Positions 36,365-45,315 are shown, counted from the first letter of the stretch. The stretch: DNA of 64,000 nt from Roseivivax jejudonensis (GCF_900172265.1 NZ_FWFK01000004.1:62001-126000); one strand, 5' to 3'. Numbers and translations are program-made. Notes: generated from the sequence alone by a model not told the origin.

Positions 36365-37126
36365 TCAGGTCTCGATCATCTCGCGCAGGGCGCGGATGCG
36401 GGTGCCGGGCGCGGGATGGGTGGCGAGAAAGGCCGGGGGCCGGTCGGGACGCGCGGCCTCCATCCGCTCCCACAGGCGGATCGCGGCATCGGGCGCGAAG
36501 CCCGCATCGGTCATGATGTCGAGCCCGAGGCGGTCGGCCTCCAGTTCCTGGTCGCGACCGTAGGGCAGCGCGAGCCCGTAGCGCAGGCCGAGACCGAGCG
36601 CGGCCATGATCTCCTCGTCGAACTCGATCTCGGACTGGCGCAGGACGAACGCCACGAGCCGCTGGAGCGCGCCCTGCGCGCGGGCGTTGCCCATCCGCTC
36701 GCGGGCGTGGTCGGCCTCCAGGTGGCCGATCTCGTGGCCGATGACCGCGGCCAGCTCGTCCGGGCTGCCGGCGAGATCGTAGAGCCCGCGATAGACGCCG
36801 ATCCGTCCGCCCGGGAGCGCGAAGGCGTTCACCTCCGGCGCCTCGAAGGCGACCACCTGCCACGCGCCGGGATCGCCGCCCGCGGCGGTGATCAGCCGCT
36901 CCGACAGGGTCGCCACGGTGTCTCGGAAGGCGGAGTCGTCGCTTTCGGGCACCTCCGAGCGGATCTGCTGCCACGCCTCGGCGCCCATCGCCGCGGCCTC
37001 TTGCTCGGAGACGAGCACGCGGGCGCGGTCGCAGGCCGGCAGGGTGGCGAGCGGCAGCGCCGCGGCACCGGTCAGGAGCCGGCGCCGGCTGAGGGTCGGA
37101 GCGGTCGAGAAACAGGTGCAGGGCAT
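36365..37126 (-). CDS. M48-family metalloprotease lipoprotein
   Basis: A 253-residue zinc peptidase of the M48 family with a lipoprotein-type N-terminus (RRRLLTGAAALPLATLPAC; lipobox LPAC at about residue 31), so it is probably tethered in the periplasm. The zinc site is HEIGHLEADH, and a downstream ELEADRLGLD supplies the third ligand Glu. Relatives such as BepA/LoiP act in outer-membrane protein quality control. ATG 37126 has GGAGG 5 bases upstream, better than the in-frame ATG at 37141. Confidence 0.88.
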   Translation of the reverse strand: MPCTCFSTAPTLSRRRLLTGAAALPLATLPACDRARVLVSEQEAAAMGAEAWQQIRSEVPESDDSAFRDTVATLSERLITAAGGDPGAWQVVAFEAPEVNAFALPGGRIGVYRGLYDLAGSPDELAAVIGHEIGHLEADHARERMGNARAQGALQRLVAFVLRQSEIEFDEEIMAALGLGLRYGLALPYGRDQELEADRLGLDIMTDAGFAPDAAIRLWERMEAARPDRPPAFLATHPAPGTRIRALREMIET

Positions 37127-37203
37127 CGCAACCTCCGGCAAGCGCGTCGGGGACAGACGCGGGTGACGCCGCGCGGGTTCCGTCAGCCCGGCGCACAGCG
37201 CGG

Positions 37204-37770
37204 TCAGCGCACGGGCGTCAGGATCTCGTGCTCGGTGACGACGAGATCGAGCGGCGCGTCCGTCGGCTCGACCGGGATCTCGTCCGCCTCCTGCGCGGCG
37301 AAGGCGAAGCCCACGGCGAGCACCGGGCCGCGGGCGCGCAGCCCGGCCAGCGTGCGGTCGTAGAAGCCGCCGCCATAGCCCAGCCGGTGGCCGCGGCGGT
37401 CGAAGGCAAGGAGCGGCACGATCAGGATCTCGGGCACCACGGGCTCGTGCTGCGTGGGCACCGGTGCGCCGAAGGGGCCCGGCACCAGCGCGCAGCCGGG
37501 TTGCCAGCGCGCGAAGTCGAGCGGCCGGCCGCGCCCGCGGATGACCGGCACCGCGACCGGGCCGTGGGCGCTCGCCTCGGCCATCGCCGGCAGCGGATCG
37601 ATCTCGGTGCGGATCGGCATGTAGCCCGAGACCGGAACGCCGCGATAGCCGGCGAGAAGCTCGGAGAGCCGGCCGGCGGCCCCGGGCGGGCGGCTGTCGT
37701 GGGCGCGCGCGCGGCGCTCGGCGGCCGCGCGGCGGGCCGCCGCCTTGGCCTCTGCGAGATCCCCGCTCAC
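37204..37770 (-). CDS. fau: 5-formyltetrahydrofolate cyclo-ligase
   Basis: A 188-residue cytoplasmic enzyme that converts 5-formyl-THF to 5,10-methenyl-THF with ATP. The ATP/Mg loop GYGGGFYDRTLAG, the substrate strand VSGYMPIRTEIDP and the ending VEPTDAPLDLVVTEHEILTP are diagnostic. The start is a GTG at 37770 overlapping the mgtE stop (GTGA), so its translation follows MgtE. No ATG is available at a sensible place. Confidence 0.9.
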   Translation of the reverse strand: MSGDLAEAKAAARRAAAERRARAHDSRPPGAAGRLSELLAGYRGVPVSGYMPIRTEIDPLPAMAEASAHGPVAVPVIRGRGRPLDFARWQPGCALVPGPFGAPVPTQHEPVVPEILIVPLLAFDRRGHRLGYGGGFYDRTLAGLRARGPVLAVGFAFAAQEADEIPVEPTDAPLDLVVTEHEILTPVR

Positions 37771-39164
37771 AGCAGCACGATGACGGCGAGGCCGAGGAAG
37801 GCGAAGAAGCCCACCACGTCGGTCACCGTCGTCACGAAGGCGCCCGAGGCCAGCGCCGGATCGATCCCGAGCTTTTCCAGCACGATCGGGATGCCGATCC
37901 CGGCAAGACCGGCGACCACGAGGTTGATCACCATCGCCGCGGCGATCACGCCGCCGAGCGCGCCCGAACCGAACCAGATCAGCCCCACGATCCCCATGAT
38001 CACGGCAAAGGCCAGCCCGTTGACGAGGCCGACCGCGATTTCGCGCCGGATCACCCGCAGCGCGTTGGAACCGGTGAGGTCGCGTGTCGCCAGGGCGCGC
38101 ACCGCCACGGTAAGCGCCTGCGTGCCGGCATTGCCGCCCATCGAGGCGACGATCGGCATCAGCACGGCGAGCGCGGTGACCTGCGCGATGGCGCTTTCGA
38201 ACTGCGCGATCACGAGAGAGGCGAGCACCGCGGTCACGAGGTTGACCGCGAGCCACGGAAACCGCTGGCGCGTCGTCTCGATTACCGTATCCGACAGCGA
38301 GCTTTCCTCGCCGACGCCGGCGAGGCGCAGGATGTCCTCCTCGTTTTCCTCGTCGAGGACGGCCATCGCGTCGTCGATGGTGATGACGCCGACGAGGCGC
38401 TCGGTCTCGTCGACCACCGGCGCGGAGATCAGGTGATACTGGTTGAACGCGTAGGCGACGTCGCCGTCGTAGCGGGTCACCGGGATGACGTGGAAGCTCT
38501 CGTCGGTGATGTCGGCCAGCTTCACGTCGCGGCGCGAGCCCATCAGCCGCCCGAGCGCCACCTTGCCCACCGGCTTCAGCCGCGGATCCACGAGGATGAC
38601 GTGGTAGAATTGCCCCGGCAGGTCGGCGGCGTTGCGCATGAAGTCGATGGCCTCGCCCACGTTCCAGTGTTCGGGCGCCATCACCACCTCGCGCTGCATC
38701 AGGCGGCCGGCGGAGTATTCGGGATAGGTCAGCGACTGTTCGACCGCGATCCGGTCCGGGTCGTCGAGAACCTCGAGGATGGCGTCGCGCTGCGGCTCCT
38801 CGAGATCCTCGAGAAGGTCGACAACGTCGTCGGATTCGAGGTCGCGCACCGCGCTGGCGAGGACGCGCGGGTTGAGGATGCCGATGACCTCTTCGCGGAT
38901 GCCCTCGTCGAGTTCGGTCAGGATGTCGCCGTCGAACTCCTCGCCGTAGAGCTTGATCAGCCGCATCCGGTCGAACGCGTTCATCTGCTCGAGGATGTCG
39001 GCGATGTCGGCCGGGTGCATCGGGTCGAGCAGCGCCACGAGCCTGTCGCGGTCGTTCACCTCGACGGCGTAGAGGATCGTGGTGATCGTCTTGGGGTCGA
39101 GCGCGTAGGCGTCGTCCTCCTCGCTCTCGGGTTCGGGCGCGATATCGGTCTGGTCTTCGGTCAT
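37767..39164 (-). CDS. mgtE: Magnesium transporter MgtE
   Basis: A 465-residue Mg2+ channel. The acidic N-domain of helical repeats (LLDPMHPADIADILEQM, about 45-145) is followed by two CBS domains (about 150-280), a connecting helix and five C-terminal membrane helices with AVLMPIVASMGGNAGTQALTV, the pore signature. The cytosolic domains sense Mg2+ and gate the pore. It is upstream of, and coupled to, the formyl-THF cyclo-ligase gene. Confidence 0.95.
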   Translation of the reverse strand: MTEDQTDIAPEPESEEDDAYALDPKTITTILYAVEVNDRDRLVALLDPMHPADIADILEQMNAFDRMRLIKLYGEEFDGDILTELDEGIREEVIGILNPRVLASAVRDLESDDVVDLLEDLEEPQRDAILEVLDDPDRIAVEQSLTYPEYSAGRLMQREVVMAPEHWNVGEAIDFMRNAADLPGQFYHVILVDPRLKPVGKVALGRLMGSRRDVKLADITDESFHVIPVTRYDGDVAYAFNQYHLISAPVVDETERLVGVITIDDAMAVLDEENEEDILRLAGVGEESSLSDTVIETTRQRFPWLAVNLVTAVLASLVIAQFESAIAQVTALAVLMPIVASMGGNAGTQALTVAVRALATRDLTGSNALRVIRREIAVGLVNGLAFAVIMGIVGLIWFGSGALGGVIAAAMVINLVVAGLAGIGIPIVLEKLGIDPALASGAFVTTVTDVVGFFAFLGLAVIVLL

Positions 39165-39344
39165 GCGCCTGCCCCTTCCTGCCTGTTCGGACCCGAGTCT
39201 CGCGCGACCTTACGGGAGCATGCGGCCAAGCGACAGGGGCCGCCGGCGGCGGCGCAGGATGCCGTGTCCGGTGCCGATTTACCTCCGGCCCGGGCCTCGC
39301 TAGGGTCGCCGCCGGCGCGCGGGCGGGAACGGAGCACGGACAGG

Positions 39345-40637
39345 ATGGCGGACGGAGATCTCCTCATCGGGCGCGTGCTCCGGACCGGGGGCGATCCGTT
39401 CGCCGAAGGGCTCGGCGCGCTGCGCATCGAAGGCGACGCCGGCGTCCTCGTCCGCGACGGGCACATCGCCGCGGTCGGTCCGGCGGCGGAGCTGCGCGCG
39501 GCGCATCCGCGGGCACGCCTGCACGATCACGGGCGCCACCTGATCTGCCCCGGTTTCGTCGACGCGCACGCCCACTATCCGCAGACGGCGATCATCGCGA
39601 GCTGGGGCAAGCGGCTCATCGACTGGCTGAACACATACACCTTCCCAGAGGAGCTTCGCTTCGACGATCCCGCCTACGCCCGCGCGGTGGCCGAGCGCTA
39701 CCTCGACCTCACGGCGGCACACGGCACGACGAGCGTGGCGAGCTATTGCACGGTGCATCCCGAGAGCGTGGAGGCGATCTTCGCCGCCGCAGCGGCGCGC
39801 GGCCAGCGCGTGCTGGCCGGCAAGACCTGCATGGACCGCAACGCGCCCGACGGCCTGCGCGACGACGCGGTGCGCGCCTACGACGAGTCGAAGGCGCTGC
39901 TCGCGCGCTGGCACGGGCGGGGCCGCGCGCGCTATGTCATCACGCCGCGCTTTTCACCCACCTCGACGCCGGAGCAGCTCTCGGCGCTCGGCGCGCTCTG
40001 GGGGGAATATCCCGACTGCCTGATGCAGACGCATCTGAGCGAACAGACCGACGAGATCGCCTGGGTGCGCACGCTGTTTCCCGAGGCGCGAGACTACCTC
40101 GACACCTACGAGGCGCACGGGCTTCTCGGCGCGAACGGCGTCTATGGCCACGCGATCCACCTCGAGCCGCGCGAGATCGACCGCCTGCGCGAGGTGGGGG
40201 CGGCGCTGGTGCATTGCCCGACCTCGAACACGTTCATCGGATCGGGGCTCTTCGACATGCGCCTGGCGTCCACGCTGCGCATCGGGCTGGCGACCGATAC
40301 CGGCGGTGGGTCGTCGTTCTCGATGCTGCGGACGATGGCCGCGGCCTACGAGATCGGCCAGTTGCGCGGCCGCCCCCTGCACGCGTCGGAACTGATGTGG
40401 CTGGCGACGGCCGGATCTGCGACGGCGCTGCGTATCGACGATCGCGTCGGGCGCATCGCGCCGGGGTTCGAGGCCGATCTCTGCGTTCTGGACCTCGCCT
40501 CCACGCCGGCGATCGCGCAGCGTGCCGGCCGCGCCGAGGACGACTGGGACGAGGTGTTCGCGACCATCATGATGGGCGACGACCGCGCGGTCCGGTCTGT
40601 CTGGATCGGCGGATCGGAACGGATCGCTGCGGCCTGA
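39345..40637 (+). CDS. guaD: Guanine deaminase
   Basis: A 430-residue amidohydrolase converting guanine to xanthine plus ammonia. Metal-binding FVDAHAHYPQ, the substrate segment MDRNAPDGLRDDAVRAY, RYVITPRFSPTSTPEQL, QTHLSEQTDEI, YGHAIHLEPRE, CPTSNTFIGSGLF and ATDTGGGSSFSMLRTM are all typical of GuaD. ATG 39345 (GGACAGGATGG context) gives the family N-terminus; the longer frame upstream runs through mgtE's antisense. No other purine-catabolic genes are adjacent. Confidence 0.95.
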   Translation: MADGDLLIGRVLRTGGDPFAEGLGALRIEGDAGVLVRDGHIAAVGPAAELRAAHPRARLHDHGRHLICPGFVDAHAHYPQTAIIASWGKRLIDWLNTYTFPEELRFDDPAYARAVAERYLDLTAAHGTTSVASYCTVHPESVEAIFAAAAARGQRVLAGKTCMDRNAPDGLRDDAVRAYDESKALLARWHGRGRARYVITPRFSPTSTPEQLSALGALWGEYPDCLMQTHLSEQTDEIAWVRTLFPEARDYLDTYEAHGLLGANGVYGHAIHLEPREIDRLREVGAALVHCPTSNTFIGSGLFDMRLASTLRIGLATDTGGGSSFSMLRTMAAAYEIGQLRGRPLHASELMWLATAGSATALRIDDRVGRIAPGFEADLCVLDLASTPAIAQRAGRAEDDWDEVFATIMMGDDRAVRSVWIGGSERIAAA

Positions 40638-40709
40638 GCGCGGCGCGACTCGGCGGCCGCGGCGCTGCGGTCACGGGGCTCGGAAGACAGGTTGGGGCGG
40701 CGGCGCGGC

Positions 40710-41129
40710 TCAGCAGCCGCGGCGGCCCACGACCATGACCCACACGCCGCCCTGCGCCTTGACCATCGCGTAATCCCGCACGTCGCGTAGCAGCATGTTG
40801 CGCCGATGCGCCGGGGATCCGATCCAGCCGCGCACCACGTCGCCGGCGCGACCGTAGCCCTTGGCGAGGTTCTCGGCGACGCGACAGTAGTTGTAGCCGT
40901 GCCGCTTGGCGCGCGTGGAAACCTTGCTGCCGTCGGACCCGCGATGCGAGAAGAAGTTGCCGCGCACCATGTCGACCGCATGGTCCTTGGCCACCGCCTC
41001 GAGCGTCCGGTCATAGCGCAGCGCCGGAAGCCCGTTCTGCGCGCGATACTGGTTGATGATGTCCGCCGGCCCCGCCTGCACAACCGCAGGCAGAAGAAGG
41101 GCGGCCGTCAGGAGAACGGTCAGCCGCAT
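40710..41129 (-). CDS. Secreted CAP-domain (SCP-like) protein
   Basis: A 139-residue protein with a signal peptide (about residues 1-19) and a compact CAP domain. INQYRAQNGLPALRYDRTLEAVAKDHAVDM, NFFSHRGSDG and RVAENLAKGY contain the conserved His and Glu residues, and the C-terminus is GVWVMVVGRRGC. Bacterial CAP proteins are extracellular or periplasmic, with unclear enzymatic roles. A 7-bp inverted repeat (GCCTGTA/TACAGGC, 41167-41189) lies 38 bases upstream of its start. Confidence 0.88.
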   Translation of the reverse strand: MRLTVLLTAALLLPAVVQAGPADIINQYRAQNGLPALRYDRTLEAVAKDHAVDMVRGNFFSHRGSDGSKVSTRAKRHGYNYCRVAENLAKGYGRAGDVVRGWIGSPAHRRNMLLRDVRDYAMVKAQGGVWVMVVGRRGC

Positions 41130-41166
41130 CGTCTGTAGCACCTGTTGTAGAGCTGTCTCTGGTCTT

Positions 41167-41189
41167 GCCTGTATGTCCTTCGTACAGGC
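41167..41189. promoter_or_regulatory. Inverted repeat upstream of the CAP-domain gene
   Basis: GCCTGTA and TACAGGC flank a 9-base centre, 38 bases before the ATG at 41129. It could be an operator or a leader hairpin; no known regulator is recognised. Confidence 0.3.
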
Positions 41190-41365
41190 GAGCCGGCCAT
41201 CCGGCCACCACTCGCCCACGGGTAGAGACAATGTCGGACGATTGTGGCGGAACTCTGCCGCGCCACATGCGTTCTTTCGGCAATTTTCAGACAATGCGGC
41301 ACGTCTGCGGCGTCGCGCCGCATCGGCAGGTGCGTCGATCCATGTTGGGCGGCGAGGCCGGCGGG

Positions 41366-42175
41366 TCAGACCCCGCGCAGACGCTCCAGCGCGGCGGCGT
41401 GAAGCGTCGGGTTCGCGGCGGCGAGCGCCCGACCGCCGCGATGGGCCGGCGCGCCGTCCCAGTCGGTGACGACGCCGCCCGCGGCCTCGATCACCCCGAT
41501 CGGTGCCTGGATATCGTAGGGGTTGAGGCCGGCCTCGATCACGAGGTCGATCTGCCCGAGCGCCAAGAGCGCGTAGGCATAGCAGTCGAGCCCGTAGCGC
41601 ACGAGGCGCACGCCGCCCGCGACACGCTCGAACGCCGCGCGTTCGTCGGCGCTGCCGACTTCGGGAAAGGTGGTCATCAGCGTCGCCTCGGACAGTGACC
41701 CGGTCGCCCGCGTGCCAAGGGCGCCGGCGTCGCGCGGGCCGCGCCACCGGGCGCTGCCGAAGCCGCCCCAGAACCGTTCGCCGACATAGGGCTGGTCGAT
41801 CAGGCCGAAGCGCACGCCCGCCGCGTCCGACAGCGCCACCAGCACACCCCAGGTCGGCGTGCCCGACACGAAGCCGCGGGTGCCGTCGATCGGGTCGATG
41901 ACCCAGGTCAGGCCCGACGTGCCGGGCGTCGCCGCCTCTTCCTCGCCGAGGATCGCGTCATCGGGCCGGCGTTCGGCCAGAACCTGCCGCATCGCCGCCT
42001 CGGCGGCCCGGTCGGCCGCCGTCACCGGATCGAACCCGGTGCCGTCCTTGTTCTCGACGTCGAGCGCGCGCTGCCGAAAGTGCGGCAGGATCGCCGCGCC
42101 GGCCGCGTCGGCCATGGCGTGCGCTGTATCGACGATATGGGAAATGTCGCGCGCCGCGACGGCACCGCCTGTCAT
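41366..42175 (-). CDS. hisN: Inositol-monophosphatase-family phosphatase (histidinol-phosphatase type)
   Basis: A 269-residue Mg-dependent phosphatase of the IMPase superfamily. The metal site is made by ILGEEE and WVIDPIDGTRGFVSGTPTWG, with the later GLNPYDIQAPIGVIEAAGG block supplying the last ligand Asp. TAADRAAEAAMRQVL is the motif A region. Relatives in alphaproteobacteria dephosphorylate histidinol phosphate. No histidine genes are adjacent, so hisN is the best match rather than proven. Confidence 0.85.
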   Translation of the reverse strand: MTGGAVAARDISHIVDTAHAMADAAGAAILPHFRQRALDVENKDGTGFDPVTAADRAAEAAMRQVLAERRPDDAILGEEEAATPGTSGLTWVIDPIDGTRGFVSGTPTWGVLVALSDAAGVRFGLIDQPYVGERFWGGFGSARWRGPRDAGALGTRATGSLSEATLMTTFPEVGSADERAAFERVAGGVRLVRYGLDCYAYALLALGQIDLVIEAGLNPYDIQAPIGVIEAAGGVVTDWDGAPAHRGGRALAAANPTLHAAALERLRGV

Positions 42176-42264
42176 GATCGGATCTCACGCTCCCGTCCGG
42201 AGGCCCTGCTCGGGCTAGCCCGGACGGAAGGGTGGTGCAAGGGGCGGCGTCAGCCGTCCCGCTT

Positions 42265-42630
42265 TCAGGCGACGTCCGACAGCACCCGGGCCAGTTCGAA
42301 CAGGCGACGGCGCTGGTGCTCGGGGATCGCGTAGTAGGAGCGCACGAGATCGAGCGCCTCCTTGTCGCCGAGGATGTCGCCGGGCACCGCCTCGGGGGCG
42401 GAGTCGTGCCCGGTCTCGAGCCCCTCGAAGAAGAAACCGACCGCCACTTCGAGCGCGTCCGCGATATCCCAAAGCCGGGATGCGCTGACGCGGTTGGCGC
42501 CGGTCTCGTATTTCTGGATCTGCTGGAACTTGATGCCGACCTTTTCGGCCAGCTGCTGCTGGGTCATTCCGACGAGCCACCGGCGATGCCTGATCCGCTT
42601 GCCGACATGCACGTCCACGGGATGCGTCAT
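42265..42630 (-). CDS. XRE-family helix-turn-helix regulator
   Basis: A 121-residue DNA-binding protein. The Cro/CI-type HTH (about residues 10-66) reads VGMTQQQLAEKVGIKFQQIQKYETGANRVSASRLWDIADAL, and an ALEVAVGFFFEGL segment plus a helical C-terminus (LVRSYYAIPEHQRRRLFELARVL) follow. This type is widespread in Rhodobacterales, but its regulon is not known from the sequence. The ATG at 42630 lies directly after a 9-bp tandem repeat containing the ribosome-binding site. It diverges from the quinone oxidoreductase gene over 291 bases. Confidence 0.85.
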   Translation of the reverse strand: MTHPVDVHVGKRIRHRRWLVGMTQQQLAEKVGIKFQQIQKYETGANRVSASRLWDIADALEVAVGFFFEGLETGHDSAPEAVPGDILGDKEALDLVRSYYAIPEHQRRRLFELARVLSDVA

Positions 42631-42631
42631 T

Positions 42632-42649
42632 CTTGTCTTCCTTGTCTTC
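42632..42649 (-). repeat. Two exact 9-bp tandem repeats covering the XRE-gene RBS
   Basis: On the minus strand GAAGACAAG occurs twice in tandem, ending one base before the ATG at 42630. The Shine-Dalgarno-like AAGGAAG straddles the junction of the two units, so gain or loss of one unit would alter the leader. Confidence 0.6.
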
Positions 42650-42921
42650 GTCTCGCCCACGCGCAGACGGGCCCGGACGAATCCGGGCTTGTCCTTGCGC
42701 ACTGTCTGTGTTCACCGAGCACCCCTTCGGCGTGCCGCGTATGTACCCCGAAACAACGCGACCGGGCAAGCCAAACCATCGCAATGGTTGAACAACTGAA
42801 ACGCGTTCTTGGCAACAATCGGTTGCGCACGCCCCGGAGACGAGGCTAGACGCGCCGGCGGATTTACGCTCCAAAGGTCGCGAATTTCCCACTATACTTG
42901 ACAAATTCCGGAGGCCGCCAA

Positions 42922-43902
42922 ATGCCCGAGACCACAATTCGCGCTTTGCGTGTCACCGGCGACAGCGGTCGCCCGGAGCGCGATGACGTTGCGTTAACTT
43001 CGCCCGGAGAGGGCGAGATCCGCGTCCGGATCGAGGCCTGCGGCCTGAATTTCGCCGACCTGCTGATGCTGAAAGGCACCTATCAGGACATGCCCGACCT
43101 GCCCTTCACCCTCGGGATGGAGGTGGCGGGCACCGTCGAGTCGGCCGGCCCGGGCGCCGAGCGTTTCGCGCCCGGCACCCGCGTCGCGGTCTTTGGCGGA
43201 CATGGCGGCCTCGCCGAGGCCGGCATCTTCGACGCCGCGCGTGCGGTCGTTCTGCCCGACGGCATGGACGCGGTCGATGCCGCGGCGTTCCAGATCGCCT
43301 ACGGCACCAGCCATCTCGCGCTCGACCATCGCGCAGGGCTCCGGCCGGGCGAGACGCTGCTCGTCCTCGGCGCGGCCGGCGGCGTCGGGCTGACTGCGGT
43401 GGAGATCGGCAAGCGCATGGGCGCGCGGGTGATCGCCTGCGCCCGCGGCGCCGACAAGCTCGAGGTCGCGCGCGCCGCCGGGGCCGACCACCTGATCGAC
43501 GCCGAGACTCAGGACATACGGGAGGAAGCGCGCGCGCTCGGCGGCGCCGACGTCGTCTACGATCCGGTCGGCGGCGACCAGTTCACCGCCGCGCTCCGCG
43601 CCTGCCGGCCCGAGGCACGGATCCTCGCCATCGGCTTCGCTTCGGGCGAGGTGCCGCAGATCAAGGCGAACCACCTGCTGGTCAAGAACGTCTCGGTGCT
43701 CGGGCTCTACTGGGGCGGCTACCTCGCCTTCGCGCCCGAGGTGCTGACCCGCAGCCTCGATACCCTGCTCGGGTGGTACGTCGCCGGCGAGATCCGCCCC
43801 CACGTGAGCCATGTCCTGCCGTTCGACCGCGCCGAGGAGGGACTCGAACTCCTGCGCACCCGCCAGGCGACCGGCAAGGTGGTGATCCGGATCCCGGGCT
43901 GA
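42922..43902 (+). CDS. Zinc-independent NADPH:quinone oxidoreductase family protein
   Basis: A 326-residue medium-chain reductase/dehydrogenase of the quinone oxidoreductase type. GLNFADLLMLKGTYQDMPDLPFTLGMEVAG is the GroES-like catalytic domain, and ETLLVLGAAGGVGLTAVEIGK is the NADPH-binding motif (about residues 140-160). There are no zinc-ligand cysteines. It reduces quinones or activated alkenes. ATG 42922 has CCGGAGG at ideal spacing; the earlier TTG is rejected. A TATACT at 42893-42898 could be its -10. A hairpin-box repeat follows its stop. Confidence 0.9.
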   Translation: MPETTIRALRVTGDSGRPERDDVALTSPGEGEIRVRIEACGLNFADLLMLKGTYQDMPDLPFTLGMEVAGTVESAGPGAERFAPGTRVAVFGGHGGLAEAGIFDAARAVVLPDGMDAVDAAAFQIAYGTSHLALDHRAGLRPGETLLVLGAAGGVGLTAVEIGKRMGARVIACARGADKLEVARAAGADHLIDAETQDIREEARALGGADVVYDPVGGDQFTAALRACRPEARILAIGFASGEVPQIKANHLLVKNVSVLGLYWGGYLAFAPEVLTRSLDTLLGWYVAGEIRPHVSHVLPFDRAEEGLELLRTRQATGKVVIRIPG

Positions 43903-43954
43903 GGGGCGCACCCGGCCCGCACATCCCGGGCGCGCGGGGGGACGGGGCGCGCCG

Positions 43955-44004
43955 GCGAGGGGCGCTGCCCCTCGCGCTCCCCGGAGTATTTCGGCCAAGA
44001 AGAA
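43955..44004 (+). repeat. 3' hairpin-box repeat element, copy C
   Basis: A 9-bp perfect stem (GCGAGGGGC/GCCCCTCGC, loop GCT, 43955-43975) precedes CTCCCCGGAGTATTTCGG and CCAAGAAGAA (43977-44004). It lies 52 bases after the quinone oxidoreductase stop and 26 bases before the convergent LysR gene's stop. Confidence 0.8.
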
Positions 44005-44030
44005 GCCGGGGACGGGGGACCGCCGGCGGC

Positions 44031-44912
44031 TCAGGCGGCGGTAGGGTTGGCGGCGGCGGGGGCGGCGTGGCCCATGCCGGCAAAGCCGCGGCGGATCATC
44101 GCGGCGAGGTCGTCGAGCGGCGCGGTGCGGGTCGGGCCGGCATGCAGGTTGATCTTGATCGTGCCGAGATCGGGCAGCGCGTCGCCGGTGTCGATCGGTG
44201 CGAGTTGCGGCGAGGCGTGGCCCTCGAGCAGCGCGACCACGCCGAGATCGGCCGCCGCGGTCGCATGGCTCGCGCGGTCGCTGTCGGTCTCGATCACCTG
44301 CGCCCAGGGGATGCCGGCGGCGTCGAGCCGCCGGATCACCGCCGGGCGGAAGGCGCAGTTGCGGGTCTGGGCGAAGGGCAGCGGACGCGCCCGCCACGCC
44401 GTCCCGCCCGGCGCGCCGTGCCAGCGCAGCGGCGCCTCGAGCAGGGTCTCGCCGGCCCGGCCCTCTTCGGTGGTGAGGATCATGTCGATCTCGGAGCGCG
44501 CGAGCTTTTCGAGGAGTTCGAAGGTCGGCGCGGTCAGGAGCTGCACCCACATCCGCGGATAGGCGGCGTGGAAGGTGTGCAGGACCCGCGGCACCACCGG
44601 GTAGAGGACGTCCTCGGGCGTGCCGAGCAGGATCTCGCCCTCGAAGGCGTCGTCGGTCAGCCGCGCATAGGCCTCGTCGTTGAGCGCGATCATCCGCTTG
44701 GCGTAGCTCAGAAGCTGTTCGCCCGCGGGCGTCAGCGCCACGCCGCGGCCCGACCGGTCGATCAGCGCGAGCCCGACGAGATCCTCGAGGCGCTTGAGCT
44801 GCATCGAGACCGCCGACTGGGTGAGGTTCAGCATCCGCGCGGCGCGGGTCACGCCGCCGGTTTCGGCCACTGCGGCGAAGGATCGCAGCTGGGTGATGTC
44901 GAGGTTGCGCAT
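44031..44912 (-). CDS. LysR-family transcriptional regulator
   Basis: A 293-residue LysR-type regulator. The N-terminal winged HTH (about 4-62) includes LRSFAAVAETGGVTRAARMLNLTQSAVSMQLKRLEDLVG, and the rest is a periplasmic-binding-protein-like effector domain. The effector is unknown. It diverges from a DUF1127 gene, an arrangement seen repeatedly in Rhodobacteraceae, and probably controls that promoter. Confidence 0.92.
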   Translation of the reverse strand: MRNLDITQLRSFAAVAETGGVTRAARMLNLTQSAVSMQLKRLEDLVGLALIDRSGRGVALTPAGEQLLSYAKRMIALNDEAYARLTDDAFEGEILLGTPEDVLYPVVPRVLHTFHAAYPRMWVQLLTAPTFELLEKLARSEIDMILTTEEGRAGETLLEAPLRWHGAPGGTAWRARPLPFAQTRNCAFRPAVIRRLDAAGIPWAQVIETDSDRASHATAAADLGVVALLEGHASPQLAPIDTGDALPDLGTIKINLHAGPTRTAPLDDLAAMIRRGFAGMGHAAPAAANPTAA

Positions 44913-45037
44913 GTATCACGTTTCCTGATGACGACGCTCACTTACATTCGTTTCACAAATAGCTCGATCCGACGATATCCATCAAGGTGAAAGATGGAAC
45001 GACGGCAGGACATCACCGAATGGAAAGGATCGTGCTC

Positions 45038-45247
45038 ATGCAAACCGCATCTTCCCGTGCTTCCGGCGCCCGTGGGCGCCTCCGCCTCGGCCGTATGCTG
45101 GGCCTTGCCGCCGCCTTGCAGCGCGAGCGCCGGCAGCTCGCCGGGCTCGACGCCGAGCGGCTGCGCGACATCGGCATCAGCGCCGACGCCGCGCGCACCG
45201 AGGCCGCCCGGCCGGTCTGGGATGCCCCCGAACGCTGGCGCCGGTGA
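45038..45247 (+). CDS. DUF1127 domain protein
   Basis: A 69-residue basic protein with the DUF1127 core LQRERRQLAGLDAERLRDIGISADAARTEAARPVWD. Small DUF1127 proteins in alphaproteobacteria bind RNA or affect sRNA and phosphate/carbon metabolism in some species. ATG 45038 follows AAAGGAT at good spacing; an in-frame ATG 18 bases upstream is possible. It diverges from the LysR gene. Confidence 0.85.
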   Translation: MQTASSRASGARGRLRLGRMLGLAAALQRERRQLAGLDAERLRDIGISADAARTEAARPVWDAPERWRR

Positions 45248-45286
45248 GGCAACAGCGCGTTTCGGAGCCGTGCGCGCGCGCAAGAA

Positions 45287-45315
45287 TCTTGAAAAGCGCG
45301 CGCGCCCTGCCGATA
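45287..45315 (+). promoter_or_regulatory. Candidate promoter of the BI-1 gene
   Basis: TTGAAA (45287-45292) and GATATT (45310-45315) are spaced by 17 bases. The predicted start is about 55 bases upstream of the ATG at 45378, and AACGGAGG precedes that ATG. Confidence 0.45.
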
